A DNA stretch of 64,000 nucleotides from an uncultured Eubacterium sp. (GCA_900543485.1 UQRM01000008.1:1-64000); one strand, 5' to 3'; shown: positions 42,373 through 53,983, numbered from the stretch's first letter. The notes: generated by a model from the sequence alone, not told the origin. Made by a program: numbers and translations.

Positions 42373-44262
42373 CTACACCTCCAGGAATATCGGCAGTATC
42401 ACCGGACTCCTCTTGGTCTTGCTGTAGATATACTTTCTCAAACCTTCTCTGACTGCTGTTTTCAATCCGTTCCAATCCTTCATATTTTTGCTGAGACATT
42501 CATCCAACATCTTGTCAGCCACCTTGCAGGCCCCATCTATCAGATCCTCGTTCTCCCTGACATACACGAATCCCCTGGAGATTATATCAGGACCCGATAC
42601 CAGCGTGCAGGTCTGTCTGTCTATGGCGGCCACTACGATGATGAGTCCCGACTCCGACAGGAGCCTCCTGTCCCGAAGGACGATATTGCCCACATCGCCG
42701 ACTCCAAGGCCGTCTACCATTATCCCTTCTGCTTCAGCCACATGCTTGGTTATGAATGCGCTGTTTTTGGAGACGGTGAGAGAATCCCCATTCTCCAACA
42801 GGAATATGTTTTCTTCAGGCATCCCCAGCAAATGGGCCAGCTCTGCGTGAGTTTTCAGATGTCTGAATTCCCCGTGGACCGGCATGAAAAACTTCGGCCT
42901 GATGAGAGAATGCATCAGCTTCAGCTCCTCCTGGCAGGCATGGCCTGAAACGTGAGTATCAGCTATATCGGAGTATATGACCTCCGCGCCCTTTTCCACC
43001 AGCTGGTTCACTACGTTGGATACTGTCAGCTCGTTGCCCGGTACAGGGGACGATGACAGGATGACCATATCACCCGGCTTGATCTTGATAGCTTTGTGAT
43101 CCGAAGAAGCCATTCTGGCCAGAGCCGACATAGGCTCGCCTTGGCTCCCTGTCGTTATGACCACCAGCTCCTTGTCAGGGACGTTCTTCGCCTTATTGAG
43201 ATCCACCAGCATGTTGGACGGTATCTTTATATATCCCAGCTCTTTAGCCAGATCCACCACGTTGACCATGCTGCGTCCGGAGATGGCCACCTTTCTCTTG
43301 CACAGCAGCGCCAGGTCTATTATCTTTTGTATTCTGTGGACGTTAGAGGAGAATGTGGCGATTATTATCCTCCTGTCAGATCTTCTGAATATATTTTCCA
43401 GGGTCCTCCCTACAACTCTCTCGGAAGGAGTATATCCTCTCCTCAATACGTTGGTGCTGTCGGCCATCATCAGCAGCACGCCTTCCGAACCTATCTGGGC
43501 CAGTCTTGCGAAATCCACCGGATTGCCGTCTACCGGAGTATAGTCGATCTTGAAGTCTCCTGTATGGAAGATACGTCCGGCGGGAGTGGTTATGGACAGA
43601 CACATGGAATCGGCTATGGAATGGGTTATCCTCAACGCCTCTACTTTGAAATGCCGTCCCAGCTTAAAGGTCTGCCCTGCTTCTACTACATGCATCACGG
43701 CTTTGAGCCCGTGTTCCCTGAGTTTGTTCTCTATCAGTCCCAGCGGGAATCTCATCCCGTAGATGGGAACGTTTATCTCCTTCAGCAGATACGGTATCCC
43801 TCCGATGTGGTCCTCATGGCCGTGAGTTATCACCAGCCCTTTTATCTTCCTTCTGTTTTCGGTCAGATAAGTGAAATCCGGGATGACCTTATCTATACCG
43901 AACATATCATCATCCGGGAAAGAGAGACCGCAGTCGATTATCATTATCTCGTTCTCGTATTCGATGGCGGTCATATTCTTCCCTATCTCACCAAGACCAC
44001 CCAACGGGATGATCCTGACCTGCGGCGCGTTGTCCGCTTTCTTCTTTCTGTTGGCTGCCGGCTGCTTCTTGCGGGCGGCAGTCTGTTTGGCGCCGGTCTG
44101 CTTTGTTTTTGCCGGCGTCTGCGCTGTCCTTTTACCGGCGGCAGTAGCATTAGTTTTCGTTCCTCTGCCGCGGCCGGCAGTTCTGCCGCTGTTTGTCTTT
44201 CTGTTTCCGGAAGCGGCTGTTCTGCGCGGTTTCGTGGACGTAGTATTGTTCTGTTCGTTCAT
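42373..44262 (-). CDS. rnj: Ribonuclease J with basic N-terminal extension
   Basis: Metallo-beta-lactamase/beta-CASP nuclease of 629 residues with 5'-exo- and endonuclease activity. The metal motif THGHEDHIGG is near residue 145, with later ADTHVSGHA and the C-terminal domain ending in RSPVILPIFLEV. Unusual: about 75 residues before the nuclease core are Lys/Arg/Ala/Thr-rich low complexity (PRRTAASGNRK, KQTAARKKQPA), probably disordered and RNA-binding. Only one paralog lies in the window. Confidence 0.95.
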   Translation of the reverse strand: MNEQNNTTSTKPRRTAASGNRKTNSGRTAGRGRGTKTNATAAGKRTAQTPAKTKQTGAKQTAARKKQPAANRKKKADNAPQVRIIPLGGLGEIGKNMTAIEYENEIMIIDCGLSFPDDDMFGIDKVIPDFTYLTENRRKIKGLVITHGHEDHIGGIPYLLKEINVPIYGMRFPLGLIENKLREHGLKAVMHVVEAGQTFKLGRHFKVEALRITHSIADSMCLSITTPAGRIFHTGDFKIDYTPVDGNPVDFARLAQIGSEGVLLMMADSTNVLRRGYTPSERVVGRTLENIFRRSDRRIIIATFSSNVHRIQKIIDLALLCKRKVAISGRSMVNVVDLAKELGYIKIPSNMLVDLNKAKNVPDKELVVITTGSQGEPMSALARMASSDHKAIKIKPGDMVILSSSPVPGNELTVSNVVNQLVEKGAEVIYSDIADTHVSGHACQEELKLMHSLIRPKFFMPVHGEFRHLKTHAELAHLLGMPEENIFLLENGDSLTVSKNSAFITKHVAEAEGIMVDGLGVGDVGNIVLRDRRLLSESGLIIVVAAIDRQTCTLVSGPDIISRGFVYVRENEDLIDGACKVADKMLDECLSKNMKDWNGLKTAVREGLRKYIYSKTKRSPVILPIFLEV

Positions 44263-44299
44263 AAATATCCTTTCCCGCTGTAGAAATTACGGGCCGTCG

Positions 44300-46768
44300 C
44301 TATTTCACGACGATGTTTATCAGCTTATTTGGAACCGCTATTATCTTTACGATGTTCTTGCCTTCCGTAAGTGCCTTTATCTTATCGTTTTCTACAGCGA
44401 TCTTTTCCATTTCTTCCTTTGAAGAATCTCCTGCTATGTTTATCTTTTCTTTTATCCTGCCATTTATCTGGACGACGATCTCGATAGTGTCTTTCACCAG
44501 TGCCTTCTCGTCGTATTCAGGCCATTTCTGATCGTGGACAGAACCGCCGTATCCCAGATGCTCCCACATTTCCTCCGTGACGTGAGGTACGAAAGGTGCC
44601 AGGAGTATTATCAGAGTCTTGACAGCAGCGCCGTAAAGACCAGGATTGATATCTCCTTCCTTGTACCTGTACATCTCGTTGACCATTTCCATTATGGTAC
44701 TTATGGCAGTATTGAAGTTGAATCTGTCGCCTACATCGTCCGACACCTTCTTGATGGCATAGTTCATCCAGTATGCCAGGCTCTTGTCGGCTTCGTTCTT
44801 CACCTGGTAGGTGTCAGGCACGTCCTTGTACTTCTGGGAGAACTCGTACACCATCCTGTACACCCTGTTAATGAACCTGTAGCTGCCTTCCACGCCCTGA
44901 TCGGACCAGTCCAGCTCCCTTTCAGGAGGTGCGGCGAACAGTATGAAAAGTCTGGCCGTGTCGGCACCGTACTTTTCGATTATTTCCGCCGGGCTCACCA
45001 CGTTGCCCAGGGATTTGCTCATCTTTGCCCCGTCTTTGATCACCATGCCCTGAGTCAGCAGATTTTCAAACGGCTCCTCCTGACTGACATATCCCAGGTC
45101 GTAGAGCGCCATCTGGAAAAATCTGGCGTACATAAGGTGGAGAATGGCGTGTTCCACACCGCCAATGTACTGATCCACGTTCATCCAGTAATCTACCTTT
45201 TCCTTGCTGAACGCTTCCTCTGTGTTCCTGGCATCGCAATACCTGAGGAAGTACCAGGAGGAATCCAGGAATGTGTCCATTGTATCCAGCTCACGCTTGG
45301 CCGGCTTACCGCATACAGGACATACCGTATCACGGAATGTCTTACTTGTAGCCAGCGGGGATTCGCCCTTGCCGGTGAATTCCACGTCTGTAGGCAGCAT
45401 TACAGGGAGGTTTTCCTCTTTTTCAGGGACCCAGCCGCAATCCTCGCAGTAGATCATCGGGATCGGAGTTCCCCAATAACGCTGTCTGGAGATGAGCCAG
45501 TCCCTCAGCTTGTAATTTGTCTTTTTCTCACCGATCCCCTGCTCTTCCAGGTACTCAGTGATCTTGACGATGGCTTCCTTGTTGTTCATCCCGTTGAATT
45601 TCCCGGAATTTATCAGCTTTCCCTCGGCTTCGAAGGCCTCCGTGAGATTGTCGAGATCTATATCGTCCCTCTCAGGATCGACTACCGGGATTATCTCCAG
45701 ATCGAATGCCTTCGCGAAGTCGAAGTCTCGCTGGTCGTGGGACGGTACCGCCATGATGGCTCCCGTTCCGTAATCCATCAGGACATAATCGGAAATAAAG
45801 ATAGGCACTCTCTTGCCATTGAGAGGGTTGATACAATATCTTCCCGTAAATTCACCCGTCTTCTCCTTGGTGGTAGATGTCCTCTCGATATCGCTCAGAT
45901 GCTGTACCTTGTCTACGTACGCCATCACGGCTTCTTCGTACTGACTGCCCTTTACCAGCTCCTTCAGGAACGGATGCTCCGGAGCCAGCACCATGTAAGT
46001 GACGCCATAGAGCGTATCAGGTCTGGTGGTATATATGTCCAGACCCTTGTCGAAACCTTCTATTTCAAAGGTCACCTGCGCGCCTGTGCTCTTTCCTATC
46101 CAGTTCTTCTGCATCAGCTTGACTTTGTTAGGCCAGCCCGGCAGCTTTTCCAGATTGTCCAGGAGCCTTTCAGCGTAATCGGTTATCTTCAGATACCACT
46201 GAGACAGCTCTTTTTTTCCCACCAGCGCTCCGCATCGTTCACACTTGCCGTCTACTACCTGTTCGTTAGCCAGCACTGTCTGACAGCTGGGACACCAGTT
46301 TACCGGGTTTTCCTTCTTGTAGGCCAGCCCCTTCTTGTAGAACTGGATGAAGATCCACTGCATCCACTTGTAATAGTCAGGATGACACGTGGCCACCTCT
46401 CTGTCCCAGTCGTATGAAAGTCCCAGCTCCTTCAGCTGTCTCCTCATCTCGTCGATGTTCTCCCAGGTCCATACGCTTGGTTCGACATCGTGCTTTATCG
46501 CTGCGTTTTCGGCCGGAAGTCCGAAGGAGTCCCATCCCATCGGATGGAGTACGTTGTACCCCTTCATCTTCTTGAACCTGGCCAGCACGTCTCCGATGGA
46601 ATAGTTCCTCACGTGGCCCATATGAAGCTTTCCCGACGGATATGGGAACATCTCCAGGACGTAATACTTCTCTTTGTCCCCGTCCTCGGTCACCTTAAAA
46701 GTATCTTCTTTTTCCCACTTTTCCTGCCACTTTTTCTCGATCTCGCTGAAATTATACCTCTCTATCAT
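44300..46768 (-). CDS. leuS: Leucyl-tRNA synthetase
   Basis: 822-residue class I synthetase. HIGH motif appears as HMGH ([13 protein letters not shown], near residue 47), KMSKS as AKMSKSLGN (near residue 583). A zinc-type cysteine pair set (CPSC and CERC) and the CP1 editing domain (with [14 protein letters not shown]) are present. No T-box leader: only 13 bases separate it from rsfS. Confidence 0.98.
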   Translation of the reverse strand: MIERYNFSEIEKKWQEKWEKEDTFKVTEDGDKEKYYVLEMFPYPSGKLHMGHVRNYSIGDVLARFKKMKGYNVLHPMGWDSFGLPAENAAIKHDVEPSVWTWENIDEMRRQLKELGLSYDWDREVATCHPDYYKWMQWIFIQFYKKGLAYKKENPVNWCPSCQTVLANEQVVDGKCERCGALVGKKELSQWYLKITDYAERLLDNLEKLPGWPNKVKLMQKNWIGKSTGAQVTFEIEGFDKGLDIYTTRPDTLYGVTYMVLAPEHPFLKELVKGSQYEEAVMAYVDKVQHLSDIERTSTTKEKTGEFTGRYCINPLNGKRVPIFISDYVLMDYGTGAIMAVPSHDQRDFDFAKAFDLEIIPVVDPERDDIDLDNLTEAFEAEGKLINSGKFNGMNNKEAIVKITEYLEEQGIGEKKTNYKLRDWLISRQRYWGTPIPMIYCEDCGWVPEKEENLPVMLPTDVEFTGKGESPLATSKTFRDTVCPVCGKPAKRELDTMDTFLDSSWYFLRYCDARNTEEAFSKEKVDYWMNVDQYIGGVEHAILHLMYARFFQMALYDLGYVSQEEPFENLLTQGMVIKDGAKMSKSLGNVVSPAEIIEKYGADTARLFILFAAPPERELDWSDQGVEGSYRFINRVYRMVYEFSQKYKDVPDTYQVKNEADKSLAYWMNYAIKKVSDDVGDRFNFNTAISTIMEMVNEMYRYKEGDINPGLYGAAVKTLIILLAPFVPHVTEEMWEHLGYGGSVHDQKWPEYDEKALVKDTIEIVVQINGRIKEKINIAGDSSKEEMEKIAVENDKIKALTEGKNIVKIIAVPNKLINIVVK

Positions 46769-46781
46769 TTTCTACCTCCGC

Positions 46782-47126
46782 TCAGTTTATCTCAAGGCTT
46801 TCGCAATCGCCCCATATGCGCTCAATGTTGTACTTTTCCCGCATCTCTACTGTCATCACGTTGATGACCACATCGCCGTAATCCATCAATATCCATCCGG
46901 AGCTGCGTTTTCCCTCTACGCTCTTGGGAAATATCTTTTGCGGCTCCAGCGCGTCCTCCACATTATCTACCAGGGCGTCCAGCTGTCTCTCGCTTCCGGC
47001 GGAGGCCATGACGAAATAATCAGCAAATGAGGCCTTAGGCGATATATCGATGACGGCCACATCCATCGCTTTCTTTTCGTCCAATAGCTTCGCGATATCC
47101 AGTGCCATTTTCTTTGCTTCGATCAT
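46782..47126 (-). CDS. rsfS: Ribosomal silencing factor RsfS
   Basis: 114-residue protein that binds ribosomal protein L14 and blocks subunit joining when nutrients are low. The family pattern is clear: KKAMDVAVIDI, FADYFVMASAGSERQLDALVDNV and GWILMDYGDVVINVMT. The start overlaps the yqeK stop by 4 bases. Confidence 0.96.
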   Translation of the reverse strand: MIEAKKMALDIAKLLDEKKAMDVAVIDISPKASFADYFVMASAGSERQLDALVDNVEDALEPQKIFPKSVEGKRSSGWILMDYGDVVINVMTVEMREKYNIERIWGDCESLEIN

Positions 47127-47692
47127 AAATTTCGTTTCTCCTTTAAATAATCAAGTGCGCTTATGGTATCAGGATCCATAAGCTCCCCTTTCTTCTCCAC
47201 ATATCCGACAGTATGAGACAAAGAACTGATACAGGCTTCATCCAGATCCTCATATGCCAGCATTCTCAGCTCCTTCACCGATGGATAATCTCTGCCCGGC
47301 TCTATGGCATCGGCCAGAAATACTATCTTTTCCAATGTCGACATCCCGGCTCTGCCGGTAGTATGAAATGCTACAGCGTTTATCATATCTTCATCATCTA
47401 TGTGGAAATCCCGTTTCATCAAGGCGGCGGCCACCTTGCTGTGAGCCAGGTTGACGTTCCCCTTCAGGCTGGAAGGAAGTCCCAGCTCATCGACGTATCG
47501 GTCAGACTCTTTCACTGGCATGCTTCTGCACATATCGTGGAACAGCGCCGCCAGCTCCGCCTTCTTCTCATCGGCTCCGTATCGCCTGGCCAGTTTTTTC
47601 GCTTCGTCGGCCACGGCATATGTATGTCTGAGTCGTTTTTCGCTCAGGTTTCTCTCTATATATCCTATTATATCACTTTTTATACAGTCCAT
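47123..47692 (-). CDS. yqeK: HD-domain hydrolase YqeK (Ap4A hydrolase)
   Basis: 189-residue HD-superfamily phosphohydrolase. The metal motifs are RHTYAVADEA (His), LFHDMCRS (His-Asp) and HSKVAAALM/AVAFHTTGR. YqeK proteins symmetrically hydrolyse diadenosine tetraphosphate. Genome position between nadD and rsfS is conserved across Bacillota. It overlaps nadD by 20 bases. Confidence 0.95.
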   Translation of the reverse strand: MDCIKSDIIGYIERNLSEKRLRHTYAVADEAKKLARRYGADEKKAELAALFHDMCRSMPVKESDRYVDELGLPSSLKGNVNLAHSKVAAALMKRDFHIDDEDMINAVAFHTTGRAGMSTLEKIVFLADAIEPGRDYPSVKELRMLAYEDLDEACISSLSHTVGYVEKKGELMDPDTISALDYLKEKRNL

Positions 47693-48359
47693 TTTCTCTG
47701 ATATACCTCTCCACCTTTTCCGGGATCAGATCGCCGCACGGCCGGCCGCTTTCCAACCGCTGCCGGACCTCAGTCGATGAGATGTCGTACTGGCTGTTGT
47801 GGATATTTCTCACTTCTGTATTATAGTCATGGCGTATCCTGGATATACAGTCCTCCAGCTCCTTTTGCCTGTAACCGGGGCGTGTCCCTACCAGGTATCC
47901 ACAGCTCCTGAGAAGCTCTCCGGCGTTCTTCCATGTCTCTATCTTCAGAAAAGAGTCAGTCCCTGTAATGAAGTAAAGCCGGCATTCCTCACCGAAACGC
48001 CTGCGCATGGCTCTCACAGTAAGATAAGTATATGATACGCCCTCCGCGTCCAGCTCACATGAAGAGCTTTCCAGGCCATCCGTCCCGTCGATGGCCATAT
48101 TTATCATGGTCAGCCTGTCGTAGCCCGAGGCCGTCTTCCTGTTCTGCTTGAACGGCTGCAGTCTGGCCGGCACCAGGATCACCTTATCGAGATCCATTTC
48201 GTCGCGGGCGTCCAGCGCCAGATTTATATGCCCGTAATGGACAGGATCGAAAGTACCGCCCAGTATCCCTATCCTGCTGCTCTTTACGATGGTCTTCCGC
48301 CCATCTTCTCTGTTACCTTCCGTTTCTACCACTTTATCGGCCGTCCTTCTTTTCTCCAT
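47673..48359 (-). CDS. nadD: Nicotinate-nucleotide adenylyltransferase
   Basis: Makes deamido-NAD from nicotinate mononucleotide and ATP. The nucleotidyltransferase motifs [14 protein letters not shown] (near residue 40) and [10 protein letters not shown] (near residue 205) are present. 228 residues is long: about 30 charged residues precede the core and overlap sstT by 34 bases. A GTG at about residue 10 is an alternative start, and no strong ribosome site decides. Confidence 0.95.
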   Translation of the reverse strand: MEKRRTADKVVETEGNREDGRKTIVKSSRIGILGGTFDPVHYGHINLALDARDEMDLDKVILVPARLQPFKQNRKTASGYDRLTMINMAIDGTDGLESSSCELDAEGVSYTYLTVRAMRRRFGEECRLYFITGTDSFLKIETWKNAGELLRSCGYLVGTRPGYRQKELEDCISRIRHDYNTEVRNIHNSQYDISSTEVRQRLESGRPCGDLIPEKVERYIRENGLYKK

Positions 48360-49549
48360 TTCCTGAACTCGGCCGTAGCCGTAAACACTACATCAGATGA
48401 TGAATTTACGGCAGTCTCACAGGAATCCTGTATGACTCCGATAATGAAACCGACGCCGACTACCTGCATGGCGATCTCATTGGAGATCCCGAAAAGGCTG
48501 CATGCCAGCGGGATCAGAAGCAGTGAGCCTCCCGCGACGCCTGATGCGCCGCAAGCCGATATTGACGCTACGAGACTCAGCAGCACCGCCGTCGGGAAAT
48601 CGACTGTGATACCCAGAGTATTGGCCGTGGCCAATGTCAGCGTCGTTATGGTGACCGCTCCTCCCGCCATATTGATAGTCGCTCCCAGCGGTATGGAGAC
48701 GGAATACTGCTTCTCGTCCAGTCCAAGTCTTTCACAGAGAGACATGTTGACAGGTATGTTGGCAGCTGAGCTCCTGGTGAAAAAGGCCATTATCCCACTG
48801 TCCTTGAGACATTTGAATACCAGCGGATACGGGTTCTGCCTTATATTTATGAAGACGATCAACGGATTTATCACCAGTGCGACTACTATCATGCAGCCAA
48901 CCAGTACTGCGATAAGGTGTCCGTAATCCAGCAGAGAGCTCAGTCCCGTCTCCGATATAGTGACGAACACCAGACCCAGGATACCAAAAGGCGCGAAATT
49001 GATGACCCATCTGATGGCGGTCGACAGCGCCTCGGAAACATCTCCAATGAGATCCACCGTATGCTGGCTGGCTTTCCTCAGAGCCAGACCCAGTATGACC
49101 GCCCACGCCAGTACACCCAGGTAGTTGGCATTGACCAGCGCATTGACAGGATTATCGACGATGTTCATCAGCATGGACTGGAGCACCTCGACGATGCCCT
49201 CCGGCGCGGCCGCGGCTTCCTCAGCCACCTGGGTCAGCGTCACCTCCGACGGGAATATGAATCCCGCCACTACCGCTGTGACAGCTGCCATGAAGGTGCT
49301 GATGAGATACAGTATTATTACAGTGCTCATATTGCTTTCTGCAGTATCCTTTTTATTGGCCAGTGAGTGCATCACCAGGAAAAATACCAGCACCGGTGCC
49401 AATGCCCTGAGCGCCCCTACGAAAAGGTCTCCCAATATACCTATGCCTGTGGCGTTCGGGACTGCAAGGCCCAATATCACACCCAATATCAATCCGATAA
49501 CTATCCTCAGTATCAGGCTGGTCTCTGTCCACTTTCTCATTATATTCAT
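48326..49549 (-). CDS. sstT: Serine/threonine:sodium symporter SstT
   Basis: 407-residue membrane transporter of the dicarboxylate/amino acid:cation (DAACS) family. The SstT-type features [19 protein letters not shown] and [26 protein letters not shown] are present, with eight helices and two hairpins expected. It imports serine and threonine, which would supply the threonine ammonia-lyase encoded in this window. It lies 2 bases after aspS, an uncommon position for a transporter. Confidence 0.9.
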   Translation of the reverse strand: MNIMRKWTETSLILRIVIGLILGVILGLAVPNATGIGILGDLFVGALRALAPVLVFFLVMHSLANKKDTAESNMSTVIILYLISTFMAAVTAVVAGFIFPSEVTLTQVAEEAAAAPEGIVEVLQSMLMNIVDNPVNALVNANYLGVLAWAVILGLALRKASQHTVDLIGDVSEALSTAIRWVINFAPFGILGLVFVTISETGLSSLLDYGHLIAVLVGCMIVVALVINPLIVFINIRQNPYPLVFKCLKDSGIMAFFTRSSAANIPVNMSLCERLGLDEKQYSVSIPLGATINMAGGAVTITTLTLATANTLGITVDFPTAVLLSLVASISACGASGVAGGSLLLIPLACSLFGISNEIAMQVVGVGFIIGVIQDSCETAVNSSSDVVFTATAEFRKWRKEGRPIKW

Positions 49550-49551
49550 CG

Positions 49552-51318
49552 TTACTCACCCTTTATCTCTATACCCAGTTCATCCAGCTGGATCTCGTCT
49601 ACCGTCCCCGGCGCTTCGCTGACCATGCACTGAGCGTTCTGGTTCTTAGGGAATGCTATTACTTCTCTGATGGATTTCTCCCCTGTAAGGAGCATCACCA
49701 GTCTGTCCATGCCGTAAGCCAGCCCACCGTGAGGAGGCGTCCCGTATTTGAAGGCCTCTACCAGGAAGCCGAACTTTTCGTCTATCTCATCCTGAGACAT
49801 ATCGAGAGCCCTGAACATGTCTTCCTGCATGTCCCTGTCATGTATCCTGATGCTCCCGCCTCCCAGCTCTACGCCGTTGAGAACGATATCGTAAGCGTTG
49901 GCTCTGGCTCTGGTAGGATCTGTCTTCAGCAGCTCTTCGTCTCCTTCCTTAGGCGATGTGAAAGGATGATGCATAGCATGATACTCCTTCGCCTCTTCAT
50001 CATATTCGAAAAGAGGGAAATCCACCACCCACAGCAGATTATACTGCTCGTCGTCCAGCAGTCCCATCTCATCAGCGATATGTCTTCTCAGGAATCCCAA
50101 ACTGTCGAAGACCACCTTGTTCCTGTCGGAGATTATCAGTATCAGGTCTCCGGCCGAAGCACTCATGCGCTCCGCTATCTCTCCCAGCTGTTCCGGCGTA
50201 AAGAACTTGTTGACCGACGATGAGACTCCGTCAGCGGTCACCTTCATCCACACCATACCTTTCGCGCCGTAGCTTTTTACCTGTTCCGTCAGCTTATCTA
50301 TCTTCTTTCTCGTATAGATCTCAGCGGCTCCCGTCACACAGATGCCTCTCACGCTGCCGCCTGATGCGATAGCGTCGGTGAAGACCTTGAATCCACAGTC
50401 CTTCACCATGTCGGTGATATCCTGTAATTCAAAACCCACTCGTGTATCAGGCTTGTCGCTGCCGTACCTTTCCATGGCCTCGTCATATGTCATCCTCGGA
50501 AGCGGAGTATCGATGTCCACTCCTTTCATCTCCTTGAAGACACGCTTCAGATAGCCTTCCTGTATCTCTATCACGTCGTCCACGTCCACGAAAGACATTT
50601 CCAGGTCTATCTGAGTGAACTCAGGCTGTCTGTCAGCTCGCAGATCCTCGTCCCTGAAGCACTTGACTATCTGCATATACCTGTCGGTACCTCCCACCAT
50701 CAGAAGCTGCTTGAACATCTGCGGCGACTGAGGCAGCGCATAGAACTTGCCCCGGTTGACACGACTGGGCACCAGATAATCTCTGGCTCCCTCCGGTGTC
50801 GATTTTATCAGCACCGGCGTTTCCACCTCAGTAAAGCCCTGCTCAGAGAAATAGTCCCTCGTCAGCTTGGCCAGGTCATGTCTGAAGGTCAGGTTGTCCT
50901 GCATCTTCTTTTTTCTCAGATCCAGATACCTGTACTTGAGTCTCAGGTTGTCATCCACATTGTCATCATCTTTGATATAGATAGGCGGAGTATCAGCTGT
51001 GGAATATATGATGAGATCGTCGGCCAGCACCTCGATATCTCCCGTAGGAAGATCGGGATTCTTAGATTCCCTCTCAGCTACTTTGCCTTTGACGCCTACC
51101 ACATATTCGCTTCTGAGGGTGTCGGCTTTATCGAACAGTTCCTTTGGTATCTTATCGTTGAACACGATCTGAGTGATCCCTGTCTTGTCCCTCAGGTCGC
51201 AGAAGATGAGACCTCCCAGGTTCCTCCTCTTCTGTATCCATCCGTTAAGCACCACATCCTGCCCTATATCTGTCTCCCTCAGCTCTCCACACATGTGACT
51301 TCTCTTATATACACTCAT
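49552..51318 (-). CDS. aspS: Aspartyl-tRNA synthetase
   Basis: 588-residue class IIb synthetase of the bacterial type: N-terminal OB anticodon-binding domain ([22 protein letters not shown]), motif 2 [23 protein letters not shown], the GAD insertion and motif 3 ([15 protein letters not shown]). Whether it also charges tRNA-Asn depends on gatCAB, which is not in view. No T-box upstream; hisS ends 24 bases away. Confidence 0.98.
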   Translation of the reverse strand: MSVYKRSHMCGELRETDIGQDVVLNGWIQKRRNLGGLIFCDLRDKTGITQIVFNDKIPKELFDKADTLRSEYVVGVKGKVAERESKNPDLPTGDIEVLADDLIIYSTADTPPIYIKDDDNVDDNLRLKYRYLDLRKKKMQDNLTFRHDLAKLTRDYFSEQGFTEVETPVLIKSTPEGARDYLVPSRVNRGKFYALPQSPQMFKQLLMVGGTDRYMQIVKCFRDEDLRADRQPEFTQIDLEMSFVDVDDVIEIQEGYLKRVFKEMKGVDIDTPLPRMTYDEAMERYGSDKPDTRVGFELQDITDMVKDCGFKVFTDAIASGGSVRGICVTGAAEIYTRKKIDKLTEQVKSYGAKGMVWMKVTADGVSSSVNKFFTPEQLGEIAERMSASAGDLILIISDRNKVVFDSLGFLRRHIADEMGLLDDEQYNLLWVVDFPLFEYDEEAKEYHAMHHPFTSPKEGDEELLKTDPTRARANAYDIVLNGVELGGGSIRIHDRDMQEDMFRALDMSQDEIDEKFGFLVEAFKYGTPPHGGLAYGMDRLVMLLTGEKSIREVIAFPKNQNAQCMVSEAPGTVDEIQLDELGIEIKGE

Positions 51319-51342
51319 TGTTTCGTCTCCTGCTCTCTGTAA

Positions 51343-52596
51343 TCATTTCACCAGCTCGTCGATGATATGGGCCATAGGGACCGTCACCTGTTCGGAAGTG
51401 TCCATATCCTTGATAGCGAAGCTGTCATTATCTATCTCATCCTGTCCGATGACGACAGTCTTTCTCGCCTTTATCCTGTTGGCGTATTTGAACTGGTTCT
51501 TTATATTCCTTCCCATTATATCCATCTGGACCTTGAGGCCACGATCTCTCAGCTTTTTCATCAATCCCAGGCCAACGGCCCTGGCTTCATCTCCCATGAA
51601 GGCGATGAATACATCGATACCCTCCGGTTCCGGTATCCGGGCTCCACATGCGTCCATGGTCATCAGCAGACGTTCCTTTCCCAGGCCAAAACCTACTCCG
51701 GCTGTAGCCGGACCGCCTATCTCTTCCACAAGGTGATCATATCTGCCTCCGCCGCATACGGTGCCCTGAGCCCCGATACTGTCCGTAACGAATTCGAAAG
51801 CTGTCTTGGTATAATAATCCAGCCCTCTTACGATGCCCGGATCGACCACATACTCTATACCCATGGCTGTCAGGTCGGTCTTGAGCTGCTCAAAGGCGCC
51901 CCTGCAGTCGTCGCACAGATAATCCAGCATCACCGGAGCTCCCTGTACCAGCTCCTGACAAACCGGTGACTTGCAGTCCAGGATACGCATCGGGTTTCTT
52001 TCATATCTGTCCTTACATGTATCGCACAGCTGATCGTACTTTGGCTTCAGGAACTCCCTCAGCGCTTCTCTGTGCTTCTTCCTGCACTCGGGGCATCCAA
52101 CGCTGTTGATCCTCAGCTGGATATCATTTATCCCCATTTCCTTCAGAAAATCACTGGCCAGACTGATTATCTCCGCATCCGCCATCATGTCGGCGGCTCC
52201 GAAAGTCTCCACTCCAAACTGGTGGAATTCTCTCAGTCTTCCCGACTGAGGCTTCTCGTATCTGAAACACGGTATGTTGTAGTAGAACTTGCTGGGCTGC
52301 GGTCCCGCATACATCTTATGTTCGACGAAAGCTCTCACCACTGACGACGTTCCCTCCGGCTTCAGGGTTATATCCCGTTTTCCATAGTCCTGGAAACTGT
52401 ACATCTCTTTCTGGACTATATCGGTAGTATCTCCTACGCCCCGGTGAAACAGCTCTGTATGCTCGAACATGGGCGTCCTGATCTCCGTGAATCCGTATCT
52501 CTCACAGATATCGGCAAAAGCCTTTTCTATATAGTGCCACCTGTATGCCTCCTCAGGCAGCATGTCCTTGGTGCCCTTCGGCGCTTTAGTCAGCAT
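51343..52596 (-). CDS. hisS: Histidyl-tRNA synthetase
   Basis: 417-residue class IIa synthetase. Motifs: RTPMFEHTELFHRGVG, TLKPEGTSSVVRAFVEH, CFRYEKPQSGRLREFHQFGVE (motif 2), the histidine signature VRGLDYYTKTAFEF, and GGGRYDHLV. A cysteine-rich insert (CPEC, CDTCKD, CDDC) may bind zinc. hisS-aspS adjacency is typical of Bacillota. Confidence 0.98.
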   Translation of the reverse strand: MLTKAPKGTKDMLPEEAYRWHYIEKAFADICERYGFTEIRTPMFEHTELFHRGVGDTTDIVQKEMYSFQDYGKRDITLKPEGTSSVVRAFVEHKMYAGPQPSKFYYNIPCFRYEKPQSGRLREFHQFGVETFGAADMMADAEIISLASDFLKEMGINDIQLRINSVGCPECRKKHREALREFLKPKYDQLCDTCKDRYERNPMRILDCKSPVCQELVQGAPVMLDYLCDDCRGAFEQLKTDLTAMGIEYVVDPGIVRGLDYYTKTAFEFVTDSIGAQGTVCGGGRYDHLVEEIGGPATAGVGFGLGKERLLMTMDACGARIPEPEGIDVFIAFMGDEARAVGLGLMKKLRDRGLKVQMDIMGRNIKNQFKYANRIKARKTVVIGQDEIDNDSFAIKDMDTSEQVTVPMAHIIDELVK

Positions 52597-52600
52597 TCCG

Positions 52601-53983
52601 TCACCTCCAAAATTCCTTTTCCTTTCTCTCTATCATCTCATCTATCCTGTCTATATATATCTGATAATTGGAAACGTTGGCCACCCGCTCCAGCCTGTTT
52701 TCCTCAGGAAAATAGACTTTGCTGATGCCCCCTGCTCCCAGCGCAAGTATGGACTGTGCCTCCTCCATTATGCGCACATTGTATATGGAAACACTGTCTG
52801 CACGGCAGAATCCCAGGTTCTCCGTATTCCCGGAGGTGTGCTTCTGCCGGTACAGGTAATAAGGCCTGTAGCCTTTCCCAGTCAGAAAAAGACGGGCATC
52901 GTCCAGCATTTCCGTACACAGTTCTTCATTCTTGTAATTGTACTCCTGATCCAGCTCTTTCAGTCCGGAGCCTCTCTTGACAGCCAGCGTATGGAGCGTT
53001 ATGTTATCGGCGCCCAGGCTCCATATCCTTTCAAGACTGTCCCGGAAATCCGCTGCATTTTCACCCGGAAGACCCGCGATAAGGTCAGTGTTGATACAGT
53101 TTATACCGACTCTTTTCGCCAGCTCGAAGGCTCTGACCGTGTCCTCCACTGCATGACGGCGTCCGATGAGGTCAAGGGTCTCCTGCTTCATGGTCTGGGG
53201 ATTGATGCTTATCCTGCCAGCCCCCGCCTCTTTGATGATCTTCAGCTTTTTTTCCGTAAAAGTATCGGGCCGTCCTGCTTCCACAGTAAATTCGCCGATC
53301 CCTTTCAGACCGAAGCTTGCTTCTATCCTGTCCAGCAGCTTTTCCAGCTGGCTTTCGTCCAGGGAAGTTGGCGTACCTCCGCCTATGTACATGGACTCTA
53401 TCGAAAGGCCTCTTCTGCGAAGATTTTCCCCGCAATAGTCTATCTCCCTGTACAATGCTTCCAGATATCGTTCCACCTCATCATCGCTCACCTGATTGGA
53501 TGTAAATGAACAATAAAGGCATCTGGTGGGGCAGAATGGTATCCCGATATAGACGCTGACGCTTTTTTCAGGAGGTCTGCCTATGATCTGCCGCTGGTAT
53601 CTCAGCGTCTCGACAGTAAGCCGCACTTTGCTCTCGTCCACCAGGTACCGATCCGACAGGATATTCTCCACATCTTCCATGGAACCGCAGGAATCATATA
53701 TTTCACCTGCCAGCTTCACAGGCCTTATTCCTGTCAGGGTCCCCCATCTTGGCCGCTTGCCTGTGTATCGCGCCAGGCCCTCGTAGAGGCTGCGCCTCAG
53801 CTTGTCCCTGTCTCCGTCAAAATTTGCCAGAAACAAGCTGTCGTCATCGTCCGCTTCCGCATCGCTGCCGGTCTCTTCCGGAGACTCCGACCATATCTCA
53901 TATTCTCCTTTAGGCAGGAACACTTTTATCAGTTCTTCATACTGGTGCAGTTTTTCCACACCTTTTAACACACATCTATACAA
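52601..53983 (-). CDS. hemZ: Coproporphyrinogen dehydrogenase HemZ (radical SAM)
   Basis: 460 residues: an N-terminal domain specific to HemZ (about 1-140) and a radical SAM core with IPFCPTRCLYCSFTSNQ (near residue 150), MYIGGGTPTSLDESQL and RISINPQTM. It is an oxygen-independent coproporphyrinogen oxidase-like enzyme; whether this anaerobe makes haem cannot be judged, since no other hem gene is in view. Overlaps the MBL gene by 8 bases. Confidence 0.9.
   Translation of the reverse strand: MYRCVLKGVEKLHQYEELIKVFLPKGEYEIWSESPEETGSDAEADDDDSLFLANFDGDRDKLRRSLYEGLARYTGKRPRWGTLTGIRPVKLAGEIYDSCGSMEDVENILSDRYLVDESKVRLTVETLRYQRQIIGRPPEKSVSVYIGIPFCPTRCLYCSFTSNQVSDDEVERYLEALYREIDYCGENLRRRGLSIESMYIGGGTPTSLDESQLEKLLDRIEASFGLKGIGEFTVEAGRPDTFTEKKLKIIKEAGAGRISINPQTMKQETLDLIGRRHAVEDTVRAFELAKRVGINCINTDLIAGLPGENAADFRDSLERIWSLGADNITLHTLAVKRGSGLKELDQEYNYKNEELCTEMLDDARLFLTGKGYRPYYLYRQKHTSGNTENLGFCRADSVSIYNVRIMEEAQSILALGAGGISKVYFPEENRLERVANVSNYQIYIDRIDEMIERKEKEFWR

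Noticed and set aside
44534..46417. 627-codon plus-strand open frame opposite leuS
   Set aside because: Antisense shadow of a conserved synthetase gene with no ribosome site.
46769..46782. T-box riboswitch before leuS, aspS or hisS
   Set aside because: Gaps upstream of the three genes are 13-24 bases or less, too short for a T-box leader.
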